In this document: positions 24,381-32,600 of the stretch, one piece after another
Layout: the number at the start of each line of letters is the position of its first letter
Numbering within the stretch: the stretch's first letter is position 1
Assembly: GCA_934481345.1 (NCBI GenBank)
Contig: CAKSPF010000007.1
Location: forward strand, 1-64,000
Source: an uncultured Clostridia bacterium
Lineage (GTDB): Bacteria > Bacillota > Clostridia > UMGS1810
Length of the DNA: 64,000 nt
Reading direction: 5' to 3'
Position numbers and translations under genes: made by a program
The notes under the pieces: generated by a model
Database searches by the model: none
The model's input: only the letters and a program-made list of their open reading frames with translations
What the model was told of the DNA's origin: nothing

Positions 24381-26998
24381 TGAAAGAAAAGAATTATATC
24401 ATCGTTGACAGTGTAGAAGCGCTTGAGAAAAAGCTCACAAGCGTAAAAGCTGCACAGGAAGAATTTGCAACATACACTCAGGAGCAGGTTGATAAAATTT
24501 TCCTCGCTGCTTCATTAGCTGCCAATAAAGCAAGAATACCGCTTGCAAAAATGGCTGTGGAAGAAACAGGCATGGGTATCGTGGAAGATAAAGTCATCAA
24601 AAACCACTATGCCTCCGAATATATTTACAATGCATACAAAAATGTAAAAACCTGCGGAGTAATTGAAGAGGACAAAGCGTTCGGAATCAAAAAAATTGCA
24701 GAGCCGATAGGTGTTATAGCAGCTGTTATTCCTACCACCAACCCTACTTCTACCGCAATTTTTAAAACACTTATAGCTTTAAAAACCAGAAACGGTATCA
24801 TCATCAGCCCCCACCCGCGTGCAAAAGCAAGCACCATTGCAGCAGCAAAGGTTGTTCTCGAAGCAGCAGTTAAAGCAGGCGCTCCGGAGGGAATCATCGG
24901 CTGGATTGACGTTCCGAGCCTCGACATGACAAATCTGCTCATGAAAGAAGCCGACATTATCCTCGCAACAGGCGGTCCCGGAATGGTTAAGGCAGCATAT
25001 TCAAGCGGAAAACCGGCTCTCGGTGTAGGAGCAGGAAACACACCGGCTATCATTGATGACACAGCGGATATAATTCTTGCGGTTAACTCTATCATTCATT
25101 CAAAAACCTTTGACAACGGTATGATTTGTGCATCCGAACAGTCGGTTATCGTTTTAGACAAGGTGTATAAGGCTGTTAAAAAAGAATTTGCAGACCGCGG
25201 CTGCTACTTCCTCAGTGCAGACGAAACAGAAAAGGTAAGAAAAACAATTATTATAAACGGCGCTTTAAATGCCAAAATAGTTGGTCAGAAACCGGTTAAA
25301 ATCGCTGCTTTGGCAGGAGTAACCGTACCCGAAAGCACAAAGATTTTAATAGGTGAAGTTGAAAGCGTAGATATTTCCGAAGAATTTGCACACGAAAAGC
25401 TCTCGCCCGTACTTGCAATGTACAAGGCAAAAGATATTCAGGATGCATTCAGCAAAGCTGAAAGACTTATCGCAGACGGCGGTTACGGCCACACATCATC
25501 TATCTACCTTAACGCAATAACCGAAAAAGAAAAGCTCGAAGAATTTGCAGAGAGAATGAAAACATGCCGTATACTCGTTAACACTCCGTCATCACAGGGC
25601 GGTATCGGCGACTTGTACAATTTCAAGCTTGCGCCTTCGCTTACTCTCGGATGCGGTTCCTGGGGCGGCAACTCCGTTTCGGAAAACGTAGGAGTAAAGC
25701 ACTTAATAAACATTAAAACGGTTGCCGAAAGGAGAGAGAATATGCTTTGGTTCAGAGCACCTGAAAAAGTATATATGAAAAAGGGCTGCCTCCCCGTTGC
25801 ACTTGATGAGCTCAAAAACGTTATGGGCAAAAAGAGAGCATTTATCGTTACAGACAGCTTCTTATACAACAACGGTTATTCAAAACCGATTTCCGATAAA
25901 CTTGATGAAATGGGAATTGAACACACAACATTCTTTGATGTTGCTCCGGACCCGACATTGGCTTGCGCAAAAGAAGGTACAGCACAGATGACAGCATTCA
26001 AACCCGACTGCATCATAGCTCTCGGCGGCGGTTCGGCAATGGACGCAGCAAAAATCATGTGGGTAATGTATGAGCACCCCGAAGTTGATTTCATGGATAT
26101 GGCAATGAGATTTATGGACATCAGAAAGCGTGTTTACACCTTCCCGAAAATGGGTGAAAAAGCATACTTTATTGCAATTCCTACCTCTGCCGGCACAGGC
26201 TCCGAGGTTACACCGTTTGCAGTTATAACAGACGAGAAAACAGGAGTTAAATATCCGCTCGCAGACTATGAACTTATGCCGAACATGGCAATAATAGACG
26301 CAGACTTCCACATGAGCGCACCGAAAGGCCTTACCGCAGCTTCCGGTATAGACGCAGTTACACATGCGCTTGAAGCATATGCCGCAATGCTCGCTACAGA
26401 CTTTACAGACAGCCTTGCGCTCCGTGCATTAAAGATTATATTTGAATATCTGCCCCGCGCATATGACAATGGTCAGAATGATCCGGTTGCAAGAGAAAAA
26501 ATGGCAAATGCAGCAACAATGGCAGGTATGGCATTTGCAAATGCATTCTTGGGAGTATGCCACTCCATGGCGCACAAGTTAGGTGCTTTCCACCACTTGC
26601 CGCACGGTGTTGCAAACGCTCTTATGATTGAACAGGTACTGCGCTTTAATGCATCCGAAACACCTGTTAAGATGGGTACTTTCCCGCAGTACGATCATCC
26701 GCACACTCTCGCAAGATATGCTGAAGTTGCAGATTCACTAGGTATTAAGGGCAAAAATGACGAAGAAAAACTTGAAAATCTTATAAAAGCAATTAATGAA
26801 CTCAAAGACAGAGTCGGCATCAAAAAGACAATCAAGGATTACGGCATTGACGAAAAGGTATTTTTGGATAAGCTTGACGATATGACTGAACAGGCATTTG
26901 ATGACCAGTGCACAGGTGCAAACCCGAGATATCCTCTTATGAGTGAAATTAAGCAGATGTACCTCAACGCATATTATGGTACAAATGTGAATGTATGA
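24380..26998 (+). CDS. adhE: Bifunctional acetaldehyde-CoA/alcohol dehydrogenase AdhE
   Basis: 872 aa. The N-terminal CoA-acylating aldehyde dehydrogenase (about 1-440) has the nucleophile Cys250 in NGMICASEQ. The C-terminal Fe-dependent alcohol dehydrogenase (about 455-872) has GGGSAMDAAK for NAD and the metal His block CHSMAHKLGAFHHLPHG. It reduces acetyl-CoA to ethanol using two NADH and forms spirosomes in known cases. Direct overlap with rex is strong evidence that NADH-driven fermentation is controlled here. GGAGG lies in the rex end. Confidence 0.97.
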   Translation: MKEKNYIIVDSVEALEKKLTSVKAAQEEFATYTQEQVDKIFLAASLAANKARIPLAKMAVEETGMGIVEDKVIKNHYASEYIYNAYKNVKTCGVIEEDKAFGIKKIAEPIGVIAAVIPTTNPTSTAIFKTLIALKTRNGIIISPHPRAKASTIAAAKVVLEAAVKAGAPEGIIGWIDVPSLDMTNLLMKEADIILATGGPGMVKAAYSSGKPALGVGAGNTPAIIDDTADIILAVNSIIHSKTFDNGMICASEQSVIVLDKVYKAVKKEFADRGCYFLSADETEKVRKTIIINGALNAKIVGQKPVKIAALAGVTVPESTKILIGEVESVDISEEFAHEKLSPVLAMYKAKDIQDAFSKAERLIADGGYGHTSSIYLNAITEKEKLEEFAERMKTCRILVNTPSSQGGIGDLYNFKLAPSLTLGCGSWGGNSVSENVGVKHLINIKTVAERRENMLWFRAPEKVYMKKGCLPVALDELKNVMGKKRAFIVTDSFLYNNGYSKPISDKLDEMGIEHTTFFDVAPDPTLACAKEGTAQMTAFKPDCIIALGGGSAMDAAKIMWVMYEHPEVDFMDMAMRFMDIRKRVYTFPKMGEKAYFIAIPTSAGTGSEVTPFAVITDEKTGVKYPLADYELMPNMAIIDADFHMSAPKGLTAASGIDAVTHALEAYAAMLATDFTDSLALRALKIIFEYLPRAYDNGQNDPVAREKMANAATMAGMAFANAFLGVCHSMAHKLGAFHHLPHGVANALMIEQVLRFNASETPVKMGTFPQYDHPHTLARYAEVADSLGIKGKNDEEKLENLIKAINELKDRVGIKKTIKDYGIDEKVFLDKLDDMTEQAFDDQCTGANPRYPLMSEIKQMYLNAYYGTNVNV

Positions 26999-27011
26999 GG
27001 AGGAAATGACT

Positions 27012-27761
27012 ATGAAGCTGGATAGAGTTATTGCTGTAAGAAACGACAAGACCGTATATCACGACGGCGACTTGTGTATAAAGGTTTTTAACGAAGGATA
27101 TTCAAAGGCCGATGTCTTGAACGAAGCGCTTAACCAGGCGCGTGTTGAGGAAACCGGCCTCAACATCCCGAAAATAAATGCCGTTACAATGGTAGACGGC
27201 AAATGGGCAATTGTTTCCGAGTTTATCAAAGGCAAAACACTTGCTCAGCTCATGAAAGAAAATCCGGAGAAGAAATCGGAATATCTTAATATGTTTGTTG
27301 ATTTGCAGCTTGAAATGCACTCCAAAAAGTGCCCCCTGCTCAACAAACTTAAAGATAAAATGAACAGAAAAATCACTATCTCCGATTTGAACGCAACCAC
27401 AAGATACGATCTGCACACACAGCTCGAATCAATGCCTAAGCATAACAAGCTGTGTCACGGAGATTTTAACCCCGAAAACATCATAGTTACCGATGACGGA
27501 ACCTGCTATATTTTAGACTGGTCCCATGCTACGCAGGGAAATGCCTCTGCGGACGCTGCAAGAACTTACCTCTTATTCTGGCTAAACGGCGATATAGACG
27601 GAGCAAAGGAATATCTGGATTTGTTCTGCAAAAAGAGCGATACCGCAAAGCAATACATTCAGAAATGGATGCCTATTGTTGCTGCATCGCAGTCGGTTAA
27701 AGGCAACGAAAAAGAAAGAGAATTTTTACACTCGTGGATAGACGTTGTGGATTATGAATAG
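27012..27761 (+). CDS. APH/choline-kinase-like small-molecule kinase
   Basis: 249 aa from the ATG at 27012, chosen because GAGGAGGA is 8 bp upstream. It has the aminoglycoside-phosphotransferase/choline-kinase fold: a catalytic Brenner motif LCHGDFNPENIIV (about 146-158) and the metal Asp in CYILDWSHA. The substrate is not recognisable, and drug resistance is unlikely given the setting between adhE and a 2Fe-2S protein. A metabolic or regulatory phosphorylation linked to fermentation is an inference from context. No related enzyme is adjacent that would identify the substrate. Confidence 0.75.
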   Translation: MKLDRVIAVRNDKTVYHDGDLCIKVFNEGYSKADVLNEALNQARVEETGLNIPKINAVTMVDGKWAIVSEFIKGKTLAQLMKENPEKKSEYLNMFVDLQLEMHSKKCPLLNKLKDKMNRKITISDLNATTRYDLHTQLESMPKHNKLCHGDFNPENIIVTDDGTCYILDWSHATQGNASADAARTYLLFWLNGDIDGAKEYLDLFCKKSDTAKQYIQKWMPIVAASQSVKGNEKEREFLHSWIDVVDYE

Positions 27762-27773
27762 GAGGGAAATAAT

Positions 27774-28007
27774 ATGAAAGTTACTGTTTGTATAGGAAGC
27801 TCATGTCATATCAAAGGCTCCCGTTATGTAGTAGAGCAGCTTCAGAAAATGGTTTCCGACAATAACCTCAGCGACAAAGTAGAGCTTGCAGGAACCTTCT
27901 GCATGGGCAAATGTCAGGAGGGTGTATGTGTGACGGTTGACGATAAATTCTATTCTGTTACACCGGATACTGTAAAAGACTTTTTTGAAAAAAATATTTT
28001 GGTATAA
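27774..28007 (+). CDS. Thioredoxin-like [2Fe-2S] ferredoxin (NuoE-like domain)
   Basis: 77 aa. The four cysteine ligands of this family are visible as CIGSSC near the N-terminus and CMGKCQEGVC at about 43-52. Such small proteins resemble the HydC/NuoE electron-entry subunit and shuttle electrons to [FeFe] hydrogenases. It follows the kinase gene by 12 bp with GGAGGGAA, and ends the rex operon before a terminator. The hydrogenase-like genes downstream are likely partners. Confidence 0.85.
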   Translation: MKVTVCIGSSCHIKGSRYVVEQLQKMVSDNNLSDKVELAGTFCMGKCQEGVCVTVDDKFYSVTPDTVKDFFEKNILV

Positions 28008-28032
28008 TATCAAATCCTGTGTTTTAAAAACA

Positions 28033-28130
28033 TCAGGCAAATACTGCGGCGGATTATCAATATCCGCCGTTTTGTATAACCGAGCAAAATTTGCCTGAAA
28101 AATGGGTTCGCATATAAGGGCGCTCGGTTA
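28033..28130 (+). promoter_or_regulatory. Leader with competing inverted repeats before the sensory hydrogenase
   Basis: Two long-range perfect repeats are present. TCAGGCAAAT (28033-28042) pairs with ATTTGCCTGA (28089-28098) around a terminator; TAACCGAGC (28077-28085) pairs with GCTCGGTTA (28122-28130). The right arm of the first lies inside the second hairpin, so the two folds interlock as a pseudoknot or compete. A possible promoter is TTGCCT-16-TATAAG (28091-28118). The class is unknown. Confidence 0.45.
28047..28073 (+). terminator. Terminator after the rex-adhE-ferredoxin operon
   Basis: CGGCGGAT (28047-28054) and ATCCGCCG (28062-28069) form an 8-bp GC-rich stem with a 7-base loop, followed by TTTTG. 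Confidence 0.75.
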
Positions 28131-28167
28131 AGTATTTTAATAATCAATGAAAGGTTGTATTAAACGC

Positions 28168-29844
28168 ATGGCAAACTGTCTTACCTTAAAAAAGTCCAAT
28201 TGCAAAAACTGCTATAAATGCATTCGGCACTGCCCGGTAAAATCTATCCGTTTTTCCGGAAATCAGGCACATATAATAGGCAATGAATGTATTTTGTGCG
28301 GTCAGTGCTTTGTAGTCTGTCCCCAAAATGCCAAGGAAATCGTAGACGAAACCGAAAAAGTAAAAGTATTAATCCAGTGCAAAGAGCCTGTTATAGCCAG
28401 TCTTGCACCTTCCTTTGTTGCCAATTACAACAACGTAGGTATAGATGCAATGCGTAAGGCTCTGAGAAAGCTCGGTTTCTTTGATGTGGAAGAAACCGCT
28501 GTCGGCGCAACAATCGTTAAAAATGAATACGAAAGAATTTTAAAGGAAGAAAATCGGGATATATTGATTTCATCATGCTGTCACTCGGTAAATCTGCTTA
28601 TCCAAAAGTATTTTCCGAGCGAACTTCAATACCTTGCCGATGTTATCTCCCCGATGCAGGCTCACTGTCTTGATATCAAAAAGCGTTATCCTACGGCAAA
28701 AACCGTATTTATCGGACCTTGCGTGGCAAAAAAGGACGAAGCGGAGCATTACGAAGGAATAGCAGACGCTGTACTCACCTTTGAAGAGCTTACAAGCTGG
28801 CTTAACGAACAAAACATAGAGCTTACACCAAAAATGGACAGTGACGACAACAGCAAGGCCCGGTTTTTCCCGACAACAGGCGGAATACTCAAAACAATGG
28901 CTCAGGATTTGGAGAACTATACCTATCTTGCAATTGACGGAACAGAAAACTGCATTGCCGCACTTAAGGATATAGAAAGCGGAAAAATACATAACTGCTT
29001 TATAGAAATGTCTGCATGTGCCGGCAGTTGTGTGGGCGGCCCGGTTATGGAAAAATTCCACCGTTCTCCCGTGCGCGATTATATGGCAGTTTCAAACTTT
29101 GCGGGAACAAAGGATTTCGTTGTACCTCAGCCGGATTCACTTACACTCAAAAAGAACTTTGAATATATAGAAAGACGCCTGAAAACGCCGTCCGATAATG
29201 AAATACGGGATATTTTGCGTCAGATGGGCAAACTTCGTCCGAGCGATGAGTTGAACTGCGGTTCCTGCGGATACAATACCTGCCGCGAAAAGGCAATCGC
29301 AATATATAACGGAAAAGCCGATATGTCCATGTGTCTGCCGTTTTTAAAAGACAAGGCAGAAAGCTTCTCGGATACTATCGTAAACAATACCCCGAACGGA
29401 CTTATAGTTCTTAACGAAGCGCTGGAGGTTCAGCAGATAAACACAGCGGCAAAAAATATTATGAACATCAGAAATTCGTCCGATATTTTAGGCGAGCCTG
29501 TTGTTCGGATTCTGGATCCGACAATTTTTGCAAATGTGCTCCAGACCGGCGAAGATGTTCATAATCAAAATATCTATCTTGCAGAATACAAAAGATATGC
29601 CGAGGTTTCCGTTATATATGACAAGGAATATCACCTGCTGGTATGCATAATGCGCGATGTAACAGATGAAGAACAGCAAAAGGAAAAGAAAGAAAACATA
29701 AGCCGTCAGACACTGGAAACTGCCGATAAGGTTGTAGAAAAACAAATGAGAGTAGTACAGGAAATAGCTTCTCTGCTCGGAGAAACGACCGCAGAAACAA
29801 AAATAGCGCTTACAAAGCTCAAGGAGGCTATAACCAATGAATGA
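28168..29844 (+). CDS. PAS-containing sensory [FeFe]-hydrogenase-like protein (HydS type)
   Basis: 558 aa if started at ATG 28168 (MANCLTLKK, the usual N-terminus); ATG 28147 is the alternative. Domains: two 4Fe-4S motifs (CKNCYKCIRHCP and CILCGQCFVVCP), an H-cluster domain with modified boxes SSCCHS, GPCVAKKDE and EMSACAGSCVGG, a CGSCGYNTC Fe-S domain, then a PAS domain (about 385-490) and a helical tail. The H-cluster Cys ligands are kept, but neighbouring residues differ from catalytic enzymes. This matches group C hydrogenases thought to sense H2 or redox state. It overlaps a PP2C phosphatase gene by 8 bp. Confidence 0.85.
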   Translation: MANCLTLKKSNCKNCYKCIRHCPVKSIRFSGNQAHIIGNECILCGQCFVVCPQNAKEIVDETEKVKVLIQCKEPVIASLAPSFVANYNNVGIDAMRKALRKLGFFDVEETAVGATIVKNEYERILKEENRDILISSCCHSVNLLIQKYFPSELQYLADVISPMQAHCLDIKKRYPTAKTVFIGPCVAKKDEAEHYEGIADAVLTFEELTSWLNEQNIELTPKMDSDDNSKARFFPTTGGILKTMAQDLENYTYLAIDGTENCIAALKDIESGKIHNCFIEMSACAGSCVGGPVMEKFHRSPVRDYMAVSNFAGTKDFVVPQPDSLTLKKNFEYIERRLKTPSDNEIRDILRQMGKLRPSDELNCGSCGYNTCREKAIAIYNGKADMSMCLPFLKDKAESFSDTIVNNTPNGLIVLNEALEVQQINTAAKNIMNIRNSSDILGEPVVRILDPTIFANVLQTGEDVHNQNIYLAEYKRYAEVSVIYDKEYHLLVCIMRDVTDEEQQKEKKENISRQTLETADKVVEKQMRVVQEIASLLGETTAETKIALTKLKEAITNE

Positions 29845-31009
29845 TTTGTGTGCCGATATAGGCTATAAAAGCATAAACCATGTCGGAGAACAGCTTTGCG
29901 GCGACCATGTGGAAATCATAGAATATGACGACGACTCCACCGTGGCGGTTTTGGCAGACGGACTCGGAAGCGGCGTTAAGGCGAGCATTCTCTCCACACT
30001 GACATCAAAAATTATCTCAACCATGATGTCACAGGGAATGTCGCTTGAAGCCTGTGTTTCCACAATAGCAAAAACTCTCCCTATTTGCTCTGTAAGAAAG
30101 GTTGCCTACTCAACCTTTACAATAATAAATATTATTCACAATGAAACAGTTGAAATTATTCAGTATGACAACCCGCATGTAATTTGCTTCCGTGACGGAG
30201 AACTTTTTGACTATCCAAAGACCGAAACAACCATGGACGGCAAAAAAATATATCAATCGTCTTTCAGCCTGAAGGAAAACGACGTGTTTATTGCCATGAG
30301 CGACGGCTGCCCTCATGCCGGAATAGGCGATGCATACAATTTCGGCTGGAAAAGGGATGATATTATATCATTCATGGAGCCTATATCAAATATCGGCTAT
30401 ACTGCAAAGACGCTCTCAACTATCCTGGTTGACGAATGTAACAAGCTTTACGGCAGCAAACCCGGCGATGATGCGACAGCATGCGTCGTAAGAATACGCA
30501 AACGCGAGCCGATGAATCTTCTGTTCGGTCCGCCGGCAAACCGCGATGACTGCAACCGCATGATGGCGCTGTTCTTTTCCAAAGAAGGCAAGCATATAAT
30601 ATGCGGCGGAACAACGTCTTCAATAGCGGCAAAATATCTGCGCAAACAGGTTAAAACAAGTCTTAACTTTGAAAGCTCGGATATACCGCCTATATCGGAA
30701 ATTGAAGGAGTAGACCTCGTTACCGAGGGTGTTATCACAATAAACCGCGTACTTGAATACGCAAAGGATTACCTCAAAGATAATGAAAGCTACAAGCACT
30801 GGAGCATGAAAAGAGACGGTGCGTCACTTATAAGCAGACTGTTGTTTGAAGAAGCAACGGATATAAACTTTTATGTGGGAAGGGCGATAAATCCCGCTCA
30901 CCAGAATCCTGATCTTCCGATAAACTTCAGCATAAAAATGAATCTTGTGGAAGAACTTTCCGCATGTCTGAAACAAATGGGAAAACACATTAAAGTAAGT
31001 TATTTTTAG
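29837..31009 (+). CDS. SpoIIE-type PP2C serine phosphatase
   Basis: 390 aa. The N-terminal two thirds is a PP2C-like phosphatase with metal-binding motifs VLADGLGSG (about 35-43), AMSDGCPHAG and PGDDATACVV. The C-terminal 150 residues have no family I can name. There is no membrane segment, unlike SpoIIE itself. It is translationally coupled to the PAS hydrogenase sensor and followed by a second hydrogenase, so it probably converts an H2/redox signal into dephosphorylation of a partner such as an anti-sigma antagonist. That partner is not in the window. Confidence 0.85.
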   Translation: MNDLCADIGYKSINHVGEQLCGDHVEIIEYDDDSTVAVLADGLGSGVKASILSTLTSKIISTMMSQGMSLEACVSTIAKTLPICSVRKVAYSTFTIINIIHNETVEIIQYDNPHVICFRDGELFDYPKTETTMDGKKIYQSSFSLKENDVFIAMSDGCPHAGIGDAYNFGWKRDDIISFMEPISNIGYTAKTLSTILVDECNKLYGSKPGDDATACVVRIRKREPMNLLFGPPANRDDCNRMMALFFSKEGKHIICGGTTSSIAAKYLRKQVKTSLNFESSDIPPISEIEGVDLVTEGVITINRVLEYAKDYLKDNESYKHWSMKRDGASLISRLLFEEATDINFYVGRAINPAHQNPDLPINFSIKMNLVEELSACLKQMGKHIKVSYF

Positions 31010-31024
31010 AAAGGGGGGTTACAA

Positions 31025-32452
31025 ATGAGAAAATTTGATACCAAAGTTCAGCACCTTAAATATAAAGTTCTGCGCGAGGTTTCAAGGCAGGCATGGGCAG
31101 ATACACTGCTTGAAAACGTCCTGGATATTCCGCAGAAAATCGTGCCCGGTAACACACCTACAATGCGCTGCTGTGTGTACAAGGAGCGCGCCATCCTGGC
31201 TGAACGTGTAAAAATTGCCATGGGCGGCAACAAAGAAAATCCAAACGTCATAGAGGTAATCGATATTGCATGTGATGAATGTCCCGTAGGAGGATATGAG
31301 GTTACAAACGCATGCCGTGGCTGCCTTGCACATCGCTGCGAGGACGTATGCAAGCGCGGTGCAATCTCATTTGACCACAATCATGTAGCACACATAGATA
31401 AATCAAAATGCGTAGAATGCGGTGCGTGCGCCAAAGTCTGTCCGTATACGGCAATCGTAGGCAGAAAGCGTCCGTGCCAGAATGCCTGCAAAATAAAAGC
31501 AATATCCATGAACGAAAACAAGGCGGCAAAGATTGACAACAACAAGTGTATTTCATGCGGCGCATGTGTTTATCAGTGCCCGTTCGGAGCAATCACGGAT
31601 AAGTCATATATACTTGACGTAATAGATATGCTAAAAAAGAGTGAAAACAGCAAAAAGTTCAAGGTTTACGCTCTCGTCGCACCTTCAATTTCTAGTCAGT
31701 TTACCTACGCAAAGTTAGGTCAGGTTATAACAGGTCTTAAAAAACTCGGTTTTTACACTGTTGTGGAAGCGGCCCTCGGAGCCGATATGGTTGCCTGGGC
31801 AGAGTCGCGCGAGTTGGCGGAAAAAGGATTTCTGACAAGCTCATGCTGTCCGGCTTTTGTAAGCTATATAGAAAAAAGCTTTAAGGATCTGTCGCCTTAC
31901 GTTTCGCACAACCTGTCACCTATGGCTACTATCGCAAAATACATCAAGGATACCACCGAAAATGCCAAAATAGTATTTATCGGACCTTGTACGGCAAAGA
32001 AAATGGAAATTCAGAAAGAAGCCGTAAAGCCGTATGTAGACTCGGCAATTACATTTGAAGAATTACAGGCGCTTTTTGACAGCCGCGATATGGATATTAC
32101 ATCCCTTGAAGAAGATGTGCTTGACAACGCTTCATATTACGGCAGAATATTTGCAAGATGTGGCGGTCTTGCGGACGCAGTATCACAAGCGCTTAAAGAA
32201 CAGGGAATTACGGACTTTAACCTTAAGCCGATATCCTGTGACGGCATAGAGGCATGCAGAACCGCACTTCTCAAAAAGAGTAAAAACGTGCTTGACGTTA
32301 ATTTCATAGAAGGTATGGCGTGCAACGGCGGATGCATAGGCGGAGCCGGATGTCTTACCCACGGCGAAAAGAACAAGGCCGAGGTTGATAAGTACGGCAA
32401 GGAAGCGTATGAAAAAACCATTTCCGATGCAATATCGGTTCTTAAAAATTAA
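31025..32452 (+). CDS. [FeFe]-hydrogenase, group-B-like, with ferredoxin domains
   Basis: 475 aa. N-terminal Cys motifs are CRGCLAHRCEDVC, CVECGACAKVCP and CISCGACVYQCP, implying at least two 4Fe-4S clusters. The H-cluster domain has TSSCCPAFV, GPCTAKKMEI and EGMACNGGCIGGAG, close to catalytic motifs L1-L3. This arrangement fits the group B enzymes of Clostridia, whose physiological direction is not settled. It follows the phosphatase by 15 bp with AAGGGGGG as ribosome site and ends the operon. Maturases HydEFG are not in the window. Confidence 0.88.
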   Translation: MRKFDTKVQHLKYKVLREVSRQAWADTLLENVLDIPQKIVPGNTPTMRCCVYKERAILAERVKIAMGGNKENPNVIEVIDIACDECPVGGYEVTNACRGCLAHRCEDVCKRGAISFDHNHVAHIDKSKCVECGACAKVCPYTAIVGRKRPCQNACKIKAISMNENKAAKIDNNKCISCGACVYQCPFGAITDKSYILDVIDMLKKSENSKKFKVYALVAPSISSQFTYAKLGQVITGLKKLGFYTVVEAALGADMVAWAESRELAEKGFLTSSCCPAFVSYIEKSFKDLSPYVSHNLSPMATIAKYIKDTTENAKIVFIGPCTAKKMEIQKEAVKPYVDSAITFEELQALFDSRDMDITSLEEDVLDNASYYGRIFARCGGLADAVSQALKEQGITDFNLKPISCDGIEACRTALLKKSKNVLDVNFIEGMACNGGCIGGAGCLTHGEKNKAEVDKYGKEAYEKTISDAISVLKN

Positions 32453-32470
32453 TAGAATTCTGTTTTTGAT

Positions 32471-32510
32471 ATGCACCCCGAAGGTATTTTCCGGCGGTGC
32501 ATATTTTTTT
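32471..32510 (+). terminator. Terminator after the hydrogenase operon
   Basis: ATGCACC (32471-32477) pairs with GGTGCAT (32496-32502), with an inner CCG/CGG stem, followed by a long T-run. Confidence 0.8.
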
Positions 32511-32532
32511 TGTAAAATTTTCAAAAAAGGTA

Positions 32533-32560
32533 TTGACAAATAACCTGTATTGGTTATAAT
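32533..32560 (+). promoter_or_regulatory. Promoter with palindromic operator of the ABC exporter
   Basis: TTGACA (32533-32538), 16 bp spacer, TATAAT (32555-32560). The spacer carries the inverted repeat ATAACC-TGTATT-GGTTAT (32540-32557), placed so that a bound repressor would block RNA polymerase. Confidence 0.75.
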
Positions 32561-32600
32561 GTTGTAAACTACATTTTCAAATTCACAGGAGGACTGTGCC

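Noticed and set aside
27012..27761. Aminoglycoside resistance gene
   Set aside because: It has the general kinase motifs only, and the context is fermentation, not resistance.
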